From contig JAKBSX010000182.1 of the NCBI GenBank assembly GCA_021844725.1, positions 1 through 6,390 of the forward strand: a stretch of DNA of 6,390 nucleotides. Direction: 5' to 3'. A program made the translations under genes and the position numbers. This document shows, piece by piece, positions 1 through 6,199 of this stretch (positions are counted from its first letter, which is position 1; each line of letters begins with the position of its first letter). This DNA is from Actinomycetes bacterium. Lineage in GTDB: Bacteria > Actinomycetota > Acidimicrobiia > Acidimicrobiales > Acidimicrobiaceae. The notes beneath the pieces are model-generated. The model was not told the origin of the DNA, did no database searches, and saw only the letters and a program-made list of their open reading frames with translations.

Positions 1-894
1 ATAAAATAACACAACCAATGAAGGCCATACCATTATGCGCGCACTTGACCCCGAAGTTGCAAATGTAATTTGGGTTGGTATCGAAGCTCTTTTGCCAACC
101 AGAAATGATGCTCATCCTCTTGGCTGTCATAGGCAGCGTAAGTCAGATCGGGACTGTTTCGATGTAATGCTCGTCCGACTGGCAACGAGATGTTCATGGG
201 AGGATGCAGAACGACTCTGTGGTCATAAGGTGTCAGATACCACGGTACGAGCGCGACGAGACGAATGGATAGAAGCAGGTGTTTATGATGCAATAGCCAA
301 CGAAGCAATACAAAGTTATGACCGCATAATCGGACTCGATCTTAGCGATGTGGCATTAGACGGCTCGTTGCACAAAAGTCCTTGTGGGGGTGAGGGAACG
401 GGTAAGAATCCAACCGATAGAGCTAAGCTGGGATGGAAGTGGTCAATACTTACTGATCGAGCCGGCATCCCGATTGGCTGGGCCATAGACGGGGCGAACC
501 GCAACGATTCTGTACTTCTTGCACCCACCTTAGATGACGCAGCTGGCAGAGGACTTCTTCATGAAATCGAGACCATCTGGCTTGACCGTGGTTATGACTC
601 AGGTGCCACTCAAAAGCGTTTAGCCGAACGTTCTATGGCTGATGCTGTGATAGCAAAGAAGCGCTAGCGAAACTCGAACCAGATAACGACGAATCAGCCC
701 ATGGGGCTTCGCTGGCCAGTGGAGAGGACGAACTCCTGGCTTTCGAACTATGGTCAGTTGAGGAGAAACACCGACAGATTGATCGTTCATCGACTAGCAC
801 AGTTCGCTTTAGCAGTCGCACTACTTCTCGTGGCAAAGCTTATAGACTGGAGAACCTGCTGGTCACCAGGCCTGCTACCTATCCGCTGAGGCTC
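1..894 (+). mobile_element. IS5-family insertion sequence, left end outside the window, right end estimated
   Basis: The element is recognised from its transposase, which fills nearly all of this interval. The left terminus is not identified and probably lies before base 1. The right terminus is a guess: five bases after the transposase stop lies GAGGCTC (888-894), followed by TTA (895-897). Many IS5-family members of the IS427/IS1031 type insert at TNA triplets, and their inverted repeats sit close to the transposase stop, so TTA could be the target duplication. No matching inverted repeat can be seen within the window. The presence of the IS is confident; the exact boundary is weak. Confidence 0.6.
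35..889 (+). pseudogene. IS5-family DDE transposase with a premature amber stop
   Basis: This would be a cut-and-paste transposase acting on the inverted repeats of its own IS. The start ATG at 35 is preceded by GAAGG (20-24) at about ten bases. The N-terminal part (residues 10-90) matches the usual IS5 DNA-binding region, with RLATRCSWEDAERLCGHKVS near 48-67. Catalytic residues expected for the DDE fold are visible: D109 in VALDGSLHKSPCGGEG, D184 in IWLDRGYDS, and E230 in RWPVERTNSW. The reading frame is cut by TAG at 665-667 (codon 211), between the second D and the E. The next 33 bases and everything up to the TGA at 887-889 stay in the same frame, so this is a single nonsense change and not a frameshift. 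Total length is about 284 codons, normal for the family. The truncated 210-aa product lacks the catalytic Glu and should be inactive unless the amber codon is read through. Family assignment is strong; loss of function is inferred. Confidence 0.9.
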
Positions 895-906
895 TTAGTA
901 GAAATT

Positions 907-1434
907 TTGGGTGCTGCAGCAGTCCTGAGTTCTGGTGCTATTCTTCACAGTACTGCCAACGCAGACGTGTCGCATAAGTCAGGAACTCCTCTGACTTTTC
1001 CTACTCAAAAGCAACCTCCGCCTCCCCGCTTTACCCCAGCACCACCGACTGGTACTGTAGCTCATACCGCTTCTCAGGCTCTTACCTTTGCAGTGCCGTA
1101 TTTCTTCGGCCATGGGGGTACGCTTGCAGTGCATAATGTCAGTGAAATTGGTTATATCGAGACTAAGGCGTCGACGGCCATGCGTTTAGTCCGTCCAGAT
1201 GACGACCCCAGCAGTTATACGAGTACGAGTGCTGCTTGGTTGATTGTAGCGAATGGAACATTTCAACCAGGATCAATTGGTTGCCAGTGCATCCCCCCGA
1301 CTTATAAAGAAATGGCAATAGTAGTTGTCAATGGACGACCGGGAGTTCTTTCTGGATACTCCAATTCATTCAACCTGAGCGGATTGAGGTCATTGACGTC
1401 ATTACCAGCAGCCCAGTGGCCACAGTACGAGTAA
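907..1434 (+). CDS. Exported protein of unknown function, 5' end probably disrupted
   Basis: I do not recognise a family. From the TTG at 907 the product is 175 aa. Residues 1-19 form a hydrophobic stretch ending in ANA before D20, like the h-region and signal peptidase I site of a Sec signal peptide. A Pro-rich linker (about 27-48, with QPPPPRFTPAPP) follows, then a compact domain of about 115 residues containing WLIVANGTF (111-119), a CxC pair (C126, C128), and AIVVVNGRPGVLSGY (137-151). The TTG start leaves no basic n-region. The same frame is open without a stop back to 643, through the transposase C-terminus, and has no ATG, GTG or TTG in that stretch. The codons just upstream read PLRLLVEILG, which would supply arginine to a normal signal peptide. 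The natural start was therefore probably separated from this ORF by the IS insertion. There is no clear Shine-Dalgarno sequence at 907. The gene may be a 5'-truncated pseudogene or may be expressed from a new start. It converges on the minus-strand lipoprotein gene. Confidence 0.6.
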   Translation: MGAAAVLSSGAILHSTANADVSHKSGTPLTFPTQKQPPPPRFTPAPPTGTVAHTASQALTFAVPYFFGHGGTLAVHNVSEIGYIETKASTAMRLVRPDDDPSSYTSTSAAWLIVANGTFQPGSIGCQCIPPTYKEMAIVVVNGRPGVLSGYSNSFNLSGLRSLTSLPAAQWPQYE

Positions 1435-1648
1435 CGCAGGAATCTCAACCGAGCTAGTATATCGAGATCAGCCGATAGAGACCGGGTCCCGAAAAACTGA
1501 CACCTTCCGATCTGGCCCTAAGAATCTTGATAATTATATGAGGGTATGGGCACGAATGCCTTGGAGGAAAAGTCTGCTCTCCCAGCGAACAGGAAAACCA
1601 CGTTATTGGCAAAGATTTACATCGTCGAAAAAGACCAACTATCTGTCC
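1435..1648. other. Convergent intergenic spacer with no supported gene
   Basis: This 214-bp gap separates two convergent genes. I see no convincing hairpin followed by a T-run on either strand. The best stem is only five base pairs (TATCG at 1460-1464 with CGATA at 1473-1477). A 42-codon ORF from ATG 1546 overlaps the 3' end of the minus-strand gene and lacks a properly spaced ribosome binding site. The segment GGGTCCCGAAAAACTGACAC around 1484-1503 has the look of an IS terminus, but no partner repeat is present. Confidence 0.5.
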
Positions 1649-3724
1649 CTAGCAATGAATACTGCCGATATTAATTTGATTGACAGAAGGCACAGGATTA
1701 TTCGAGGCATTCAACCACCATAATTTACTGCCGATCACATACATAATTCCGTAGATCGCAGAGCGCTGGAGTCCTGGAGCAAGACCACTGATTCTACACC
1801 ACTTTGATGCTCGAGGTCTGAGTAATTCCCAGTCGTGACTCTTTCCATGCTGGCCTGTGACTAACAGTGAACCACTTGGAAGCATCGTGAGATTTGCGCC
1901 TCCCCTTCCGAAACCATAGCCTGGCTGCATTCCCCCGAGTGAAGGAACGCTGATGTCGCTCCAGGTCCTCCCGCCATTTGACGAAAGTCGCAAAAGGTAC
2001 TGCGACTCGGATTCCACGAACAATTCCTTGCCACCAGGCAATGCCACCAACTGAGATTCAGAGCAGGCCCGGACAATGTTTGGCCAGCTGGGTTCAGTCC
2101 AACTTTGACCCTTATCGGTGCTATATAATACTGACTGGCTGGAACCCGATGCAGCGCAATTACCATTAGTGAAAAGACCAAATGCTACACAAGGTCCGCG
2201 TTTAGGACAGGCCAGATTTACACTACTCCAGCTATTTCCGCCGTCGCTGGTAGCCTCTACTAACGGTGTAGTGTAAAGCGAGACAGACATAGACGATGAA
2301 TTGTGTCGGCGAAAGAGAACCTCAAGTGAATTACCATGGTAACGGAACCCCCCAAATCCGTCCATACTGGCACCTTTGGGAACTGGAACGGATGCCCAAG
2401 TTTTACCACCATTTTTTGTCATTAGAGCAACCTCGGCTATAGGTGGGGCAGTACCTGTTGGCGCTACCGTGAATGCGGCAACCACCACTTTTGGAATTGA
2501 TCCAGCTCCGATTGAGCTAACCGCCACACAGCTAGCCGGAGACCCTGGAATTCCGGTTAGGCCGAAACCCAGCTGTTTGAGCAACGAATCTACCGGTGCG
2601 GTTGAAATCGTTTTGCTTCCATTTGTGCCCACCACCTTTACCACTCCCCGGCTGCACCAATCAATTTGACCGGGACTGGTGGGATCGCTAGAAATTGGCG
2701 ATAGACCAGCAGTTGTTATCGCCAGGGGATCCAATTTTCCCAAACTAGCAAAGGCTGGCGGCGCTTTGATTCCGAGCCCGGCGTGACCGAAATCAACGTA
2801 GGTGATAGAACCTTTCACGCTTGACTTGTTTTTGATTACCACCTGCGGGCCGTTTGGAGAGCCCTGATTTACTTTCAGCTGATATACATAAGGATGATCT
2901 GACCCAATTACCGACAACAGAGGCGCATATCCGGTTACCTTAATCACATCGCCTGGTAGTGAAGTCTTTGGGGTTGCGGTTAGATAGGCACAATCGGCGC
3001 TATTACGGCACCAGGAGTTATGTCCGCTTGGCACTGATAGATGAAACGTTGCAGTACCTTCTGAACTGCCAAGTCCGCATCCATGTATGACGCAAAGACA
3101 CTGTATCGAAATGGGGTAACTGCCAGAGGTGAGCGGGCTTATTTTGACTGGATCCGCACTAACCCAAGGTGCACCTGGGATAACCAAGCTGGTCTCGAAA
3201 GTGGTCGGATTTATCCATTTCAAAGCGACACCGGAATACTGAAGTCCCTTTCTGCAACCATCCCAGCACAGATTTGCGTGGGTTAGTTCTTTGGCGAGAG
3301 GCGCAGATAATATGCCGGTTACAGAAACCCTGGTACCGGGTTTTCCAGAAGTCGGTGATATATTCAACTTCACTTTAGGACCTGCAGCGCTTCCGAGGGG
3401 GACGGGGAGCCCTTTTGCAGACGCCGCCTGGCCTTTGGCCGTCACTATCTCATTCAGTACTATCGAATATGCACCTGGTGGTGTGGCACTGACACGCAAA
3501 CAAGAGGAGATGGCACCGGTCATGGACTGCGATAGGCCGTAATTTCCGAAATTACCCTTTGTGCATCCAGCGCCTCGAAATGAAGTGTGTTGGACTATTG
3601 CCGGTGGCTTAGTGGTCGTCTGTATTTTCGGTTGGGAAGTCAGGTGCCCACACGAGCTCAGAAGGATACCCAAAACAAATACAGCTAAAATCGGTAGAGA
3701 CCTACGACAGAAGAACGATTTCAC
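1649..3724 (-). CDS. Large Asp-box (BNR-like) lipoprotein with Ig/TIG-like segments
   Basis: This is a predicted membrane-anchored extracellular protein of 691 aa with no assigned activity. The start is GTG (3724-3722), supported by AAGGT (complement of 3731-3735) six bases upstream. The N-terminus is a lipoprotein signal peptide: basic residues R7 and R8, hydrophobic core 10-22, and lipobox LSSC with lipidated C25. A Thr/Pro-rich linker follows (about 26-45). Two segments resemble Ig/TIG-type beta-sandwich starts: NISPTSGKPGTRVSVTG (121-137) and LTATPKTSLPGDVIKVTG (248-265). The C-terminal half carries four Asp-boxes: TKNGGKTW (436-443), TSDGGNSW (492-499), STDKGQSW (535-542) and SSNGGRTW (581-588). 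These match the S-x-D-x-G-x-x-W turn typical of sialidase-like and Ycf48-like beta-propellers. Sialidase catalytic features are not evident, so glycosidase activity should not be assumed. The mature chain has 17 cysteines besides C25, for example C209, C211 and C216, suggesting disulfides outside the cell. It is divergent from the other Asp-box lipoprotein gene. Confidence 0.9.
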   Translation of the reverse strand: MKSFFCRRSLPILAVFVLGILLSSCGHLTSQPKIQTTTKPPAIVQHTSFRGAGCTKGNFGNYGLSQSMTGAISSCLRVSATPPGAYSIVLNEIVTAKGQAASAKGLPVPLGSAAGPKVKLNISPTSGKPGTRVSVTGILSAPLAKELTHANLCWDGCRKGLQYSGVALKWINPTTFETSLVIPGAPWVSADPVKISPLTSGSYPISIQCLCVIHGCGLGSSEGTATFHLSVPSGHNSWCRNSADCAYLTATPKTSLPGDVIKVTGYAPLLSVIGSDHPYVYQLKVNQGSPNGPQVVIKNKSSVKGSITYVDFGHAGLGIKAPPAFASLGKLDPLAITTAGLSPISSDPTSPGQIDWCSRGVVKVVGTNGSKTISTAPVDSLLKQLGFGLTGIPGSPASCVAVSSIGAGSIPKVVVAAFTVAPTGTAPPIAEVALMTKNGGKTWASVPVPKGASMDGFGGFRYHGNSLEVLFRRHNSSSMSVSLYTTPLVEATSDGGNSWSSVNLACPKRGPCVAFGLFTNGNCAASGSSQSVLYSTDKGQSWTEPSWPNIVRACSESQLVALPGGKELFVESESQYLLRLSSNGGRTWSDISVPSLGGMQPGYGFGRGGANLTMLPSGSLLVTGQHGKSHDWELLRPRASKWCRISGLAPGLQRSAIYGIMYVIGSKLWWLNASNNPVPSVNQINIGSIHC

Positions 3725-3730
3725 GACACG

Positions 3731-3735
3731 ACCTT
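3731..3735 (-). promoter_or_regulatory. Ribosome binding site for the minus-strand lipoprotein gene
   Basis: The minus strand reads AAGGT six bases before the GTG start at 3724. It decides the start: the next upstream GTG, at 3729, is in a frame that meets TGA within two codons. Confidence 0.6.
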
Positions 3736-3822
3736 ATACCTTCATTACCTGGTGCGCCACGAATTCGGTCTTCTGAAGCCACGACGATATTTGATCGGGC
3801 CAGTGATTTACGTCAGGTCCCC

Positions 3823-3847
3823 TGAGTCTGATACAACCGCTAGACCT
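3823..3847 (+). repeat. Intergenic motif, copy 1
   Basis: This 25-nt segment contains TGATACAACCGCTAGA and matches copy 2 at 6036-6060 at 20 of 25 positions. All five differences are transitions. It lies 83 bases before the start of the plus-strand lipoprotein gene. It could be a regulator site, part of a promoter, or a decayed repeat; a chance match is not excluded. Confidence 0.4.
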
Positions 3848-3930
3848 AGCATATGGTGTCTACATTACTTACGTCACCGAAGCTCGTCTGATATGCTTAC
3901 ATGCAAAAAGGCTGACAGAACGGGGCAAGG

Positions 3931-5838
3931 ATGCTAGTTAGCAAGCTTATAAGATCAGTTTTGCCTCGACTAACGAAAAACCGTCTCCCCAGTATCGTCA
4001 TCGTCGCCATAGTGATTGGAGCGTTATCTCTTTCGTCCTGTGGCAGCGTCACTGCAAAAGTTTCAACCACGTCACTTCCCCATCTCAAGTCCCCAGGCCC
4101 TGTGACGACTCAGATAAACATCAAGCTGTCCATGTCCACTCCGGCAAGCTTCAGTCCAGGTCCATCGCCAAATGTGATTGGAACTGGTCCCACGTACATT
4201 TCTCCCAGTGGATTCGTAGTCGCCGTAGACACCAGCGGCAACAAGAGCAATATTTACGAACGAAGTCGACCGACTGCACAATGGATGCAGCTGGGAACTG
4301 TTCCTGGAATTGTCGCTCAACTCGACTTCGCCACGCAGAAGCTTGGATTCGCACTTGTACAAGGCTCGAGCGGACAATCTTCCTCACTGCTCTATGCGAC
4401 AACTAACGGGGGAAGAAATTGGAGTCTGATATCGACTGGCCAGCTTACCCAGGTCCACTTCTTCGACGGCCTGAATGGGGTCGCAGCAGCCCCAGCACCA
4501 TCTGGTGCGATCCACGGAACTGAAATGCTGCTCACCTCGGACGGAGGGCACAGCTGGACGCAAGTCACCAGTTCAAGTTTTCCCCAACAAGGGGTATACG
4601 GAATCAGATATTCAAGCTTTTCCTTTATTTCAAGGCAGGTCGGGTGGTTTATCTTTGGATCGCAACCCGGAACGGGGATGCAGCAAAAGTGGCTATTTAA
4701 GACAAGCGATGGAGGAAAAAGCTGGAATCAAGCGTCAGTCTCACCCCCATTTCCGTCCCCTACGACAACGACCGCACCTTCAGGAGGTCTGCCAATAATG
4801 GGGTACGTCCAACAAATTCGCTTTAGCAGTTCTTCGGTTGGTTACCTCTTACTTGCCCGCGGCCCCAGAGGTGGGGCGCTAAAGACAGTCGATGGAGGTC
4901 TCCATTGGGCTGTGGTCCCGCTCCTTCCAGGTAATGAGATGAGCTCAACTGCTATAACAGACCTTGCGCCATCCACCCCCTACGGAGCTGTTGCCTACAC
5001 AGTGAGCGGGATGCTATGGAACCAACCTAAAGGCGGGTCATGGGTCCAGCTCTATCCCCCTTATAGAGCGATAGATGTTTCACACGGTGCTGGTAGAACT
5101 ATAGTCCTTACCGCCCAAGGGAGACTGCTCCAAATAAGCTCCAAAGCTTCCGCTTCATTCGTAACTCTGGGGAACTTCGGGGTCAATGGAGTCGGCGCTA
5201 GCGTGGTTCCTGGCGCAACCGTCATGCTAACTACCTCCAATATAGAGGTTATGAAATCATCCTCGAAGCTTTGGAGCAAACAGCCTTTGCCAAAGGGATG
5301 GAATATCCTCAGCGGCCGATTTGCGACGTCTAAAATTGGTGCGCTTGTATTGAGTCCGCCGGGACCTTCAGTTGAAGCAACGCTCAATGGTGGCGAGAGC
5401 TGGATGAAAATACCACTGTCATTCACTGCATTTTCAGTCGATCCGCTGAGCGCAACAAACTGGTGGGTAGCAGGAGGTATTTCACATCCCTTGGTGCCAA
5501 ATCCGTACAACAAACATATCTTGGTATGGAAATATTACTTATACCATACGACCAACGCTGGGCGAACTTGGAGCCAATTTGGGGCAAGCTGGCCTGGAAC
5601 CGGAAATCTTAATGGGGTCCAATTTATCTCGTCATCCGTTGGCTATGCATGGAACGACAACACGATTTTTGTCACAACCAGCGGAGGCAAGACTTTTACG
5701 GGCCATAAATTTTCGGCTTACTATATTCCCGGCCCAAATAGCCTTGCGGTTGGAAGCAATGGTCGCGCCTGGCTGGCATCTGACAGTTATCCAGTATTTG
5801 AAACTAAGGACTACGGTTCTAATTGGGCTCCAATGTGA
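3931..5838 (+). CDS. Asp-box (Ycf48-like/BNR) beta-propeller lipoprotein
   Basis: This is a predicted surface lipoprotein of 635 aa with no assigned substrate. The N-terminus has a long basic n-region (K5, R8, R13, K16, R18), a hydrophobic core (about 21-34) and lipobox LSSC with lipidated C37, followed by a Ser/Thr/Pro linker to about residue 80. The rest is repetitive, with eight Asp-boxes: TTNGGRNW (157-164), TSDGGHSW (202-209), TSDGGKSW (258-265), TVDGGLHW (319-326), TLNGGESW (484-491), TTNAGRTW (540-547), TTSGGKTF (582-589) and TKDYGSNW (625-632). Between them lie F-x-S-x-x-x-G-Y/W strands such as SRQVGWFIF (234-242), SSSVGYLLL (300-308) and SSSVGYAWN (567-575). This alternation is what Ycf48/HCF136-type propellers show. 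Here it more likely means a general extracellular propeller than photosystem assembly. The last box ends three residues from the C-terminus, suggesting the propeller closes there. The start ATG has a weak purine-rich GGGGCAAGG directly before it; a TTG at 3961 would give a more usual signal length. The chain has no cysteine other than C37. Confidence 0.92.
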   Translation: MLVSKLIRSVLPRLTKNRLPSIVIVAIVIGALSLSSCGSVTAKVSTTSLPHLKSPGPVTTQINIKLSMSTPASFSPGPSPNVIGTGPTYISPSGFVVAVDTSGNKSNIYERSRPTAQWMQLGTVPGIVAQLDFATQKLGFALVQGSSGQSSSLLYATTNGGRNWSLISTGQLTQVHFFDGLNGVAAAPAPSGAIHGTEMLLTSDGGHSWTQVTSSSFPQQGVYGIRYSSFSFISRQVGWFIFGSQPGTGMQQKWLFKTSDGGKSWNQASVSPPFPSPTTTTAPSGGLPIMGYVQQIRFSSSSVGYLLLARGPRGGALKTVDGGLHWAVVPLLPGNEMSSTAITDLAPSTPYGAVAYTVSGMLWNQPKGGSWVQLYPPYRAIDVSHGAGRTIVLTAQGRLLQISSKASASFVTLGNFGVNGVGASVVPGATVMLTTSNIEVMKSSSKLWSKQPLPKGWNILSGRFATSKIGALVLSPPGPSVEATLNGGESWMKIPLSFTAFSVDPLSATNWWVAGGISHPLVPNPYNKHILVWKYYLYHTTNAGRTWSQFGASWPGTGNLNGVQFISSSVGYAWNDNTIFVTTSGGKTFTGHKFSAYYIPGPNSLAVGSNGRAWLASDSYPVFETKDYGSNWAPM

Positions 5839-5861
5839 CCTTGGGCAATAAATAACTTTCT

Positions 5862-5881
5862 CACAGTGAAGTTTCGCTGTG
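5862..5881 (+). terminator. Hairpin after the Asp-box gene, no T-run
   Basis: CACAGTGA (5862-5869) pairs with TCGCTGTG (5874-5881) around the loop AGTT, giving eight pairs including one G-T. It begins 23 bases after the stop of the plus-strand lipoprotein gene. No T-tract follows, so intrinsic termination is doubtful; it may instead protect the mRNA 3' end. Confidence 0.35.
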
Positions 5882-5894
5882 CTAGCGTGCGAAT

Positions 5895-6038
5895 GTGATC
5901 GGGAAACGCAAAGCCAACGACCCCAATGGAAAAGCTGACGATTTGCGTCCCCAACGAAGAAATCTTTTACTGGCTGTTGGCGTTGTCATCGTCATAATTG
6001 GCGTGGTCACCACCCTAGCAGTCGGAGGATTCCATTGA
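5895..6038 (+). CDS. Small single-span membrane protein, 47 aa, unknown function
   Basis: A GTG at 5895 opens a 47-codon frame ending at TGA 6036-6038. It is the first possible start after an in-frame TAG at 5883. The N-terminal 23 residues are very polar and basic (MIGKRKANDPNGK, then DDLRPQRR at about 15-22). They are followed by one hydrophobic helix of about 20 residues, LLLAVGVVIVIIGVVTTLAV (about 24-43), and a four-residue tail GGFH. The positive residues before the helix predict a cytoplasmic N-terminus. This segregation of charge and hydrophobicity is unlikely in random intergenic sequence, which is the main support. No good Shine-Dalgarno sequence precedes the GTG. It lies 56 bases after the Asp-box gene on the same strand and may be co-transcribed with it. 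I do not recognise a family. Confidence 0.5.
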   Translation: MIGKRKANDPNGKADDLRPQRRNLLLAVGVVIVIIGVVTTLAVGGFH

Positions 6039-6060
6039 ATTTGATACGACCGTTAGATCT
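6036..6060 (+). repeat. Intergenic motif, copy 2
   Basis: This segment contains TGATACGACCGTTAGA and is the partner of the motif at 3823-3847 (20 of 25 identical, all differences transitions). It begins at the stop codon of the small membrane protein gene and lies 139 bases before the ATPase start, in the same orientation relative to the downstream gene as copy 1. Confidence 0.4.
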
Positions 6061-6140
6061 GCCAAATGAGGATTAGTCATACCCAGTAATTTAACGGAGA
6101 TTATTGCATTTTACCAGTACAACCAGGTTTTAGAGGTGAA

Positions 6141-6158
6141 GATATAAAAGATATAAAA
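6141..6158 (+). repeat. Tandem 9-bp repeat GATATAAAA x2
   Basis: GATATAAAA occurs at 6141-6149 and again directly at 6150-6158 in an AT-rich stretch before the ATPase gene. It may be simple low-complexity sequence or an upstream promoter element. Confidence 0.55.
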
Positions 6159-6182
6159 GAACTAAAGACAAATAAAAGAACT
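6153..6182 (+). repeat. Direct repeat ATAAAAGAACT, two copies 19 bp apart
   Basis: ATAAAAGAACT is found exactly at 6153-6163 and at 6172-6182. The first copy lies just upstream of the proposed -35 box of the ATPase promoter and the second lies inside the spacer. This is where a repressor could bind, but no regulator is known from the window. Confidence 0.5.
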
Positions 6183-6193
6183 TGGACTAAACT
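6165..6193 (+). promoter_or_regulatory. Candidate promoter for a leaderless ATPase mRNA
   Basis: AAGACA (6165-6170) and TAAACT (6188-6193) are separated by 17 bases. The -10 box fits the actinobacterial TANNNT pattern and spans -12 to -7 relative to the A of the ATG at 6200, so transcription would start at the start codon. No properly spaced Shine-Dalgarno sequence is present, which agrees with leaderless translation, common in actinobacteria. The -35 box is only a partial match. Confidence 0.45.
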
Positions 6194-6199
6194 GAAAGT

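Larger units (their letters stand above)
3725..3930. promoter_or_regulatory. Shared intergenic region of the divergent lipoprotein genes
   Basis: These 206 bases must hold the promoters of both divergent genes. No hexamer pair of strong consensus quality stands out on either strand. The clearest landmark is the motif at 3823-3847, which recurs upstream of the ATPase gene. It contains TGATACAAC, a poor match to an extended -10 box, with TTTACG (3807-3812) 16 bases before it, so promoter function for the plus-strand gene is possible but weak. There is no supported small gene here. Confidence 0.5.

Noticed and set aside
633..836. A 67-codon minus-strand ORF over the transposase 3' half
   Set aside because: It is antisense to the conserved VERTNSW region of the transposase and has no motif of its own.
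1460..1477. Stem TATCG/CGATA as a terminator between the convergent genes
   Set aside because: The stem is only five base pairs and there is no T-run on either strand.
1484..1503. GGGTCCCGAAAAACTGACAC as an orphan IS terminus
   Set aside because: It resembles IS ends in style only; no inverted partner, transposase remnant or target duplication is visible.
1546..1674. A 42-codon ORF with GAGGG just before its ATG
   Set aside because: The purine run is only one base from the ATG, too close to act as a Shine-Dalgarno sequence, and the product shows no recognisable feature.
1538..1723. A 61-codon ORF from ATG 1538
   Set aside because: It overlaps the 3' end of the minus-strand lipoprotein gene antisense, has no recognisable domain and has no spaced ribosome binding site.
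5061..5513. A 150-codon minus-strand ORF
   Set aside because: It lies wholly inside the plus-strand Asp-box gene, whose repeats are intact across it; it looks like a shadow frame.
3931..5838. Assignment of the Asp-box proteins as sialidases or photosystem II assembly factor Ycf48
   Set aside because: Asp-boxes are structural and shared by many propellers; no sialidase arginine triad can be identified and nothing in the window suggests photosynthesis.
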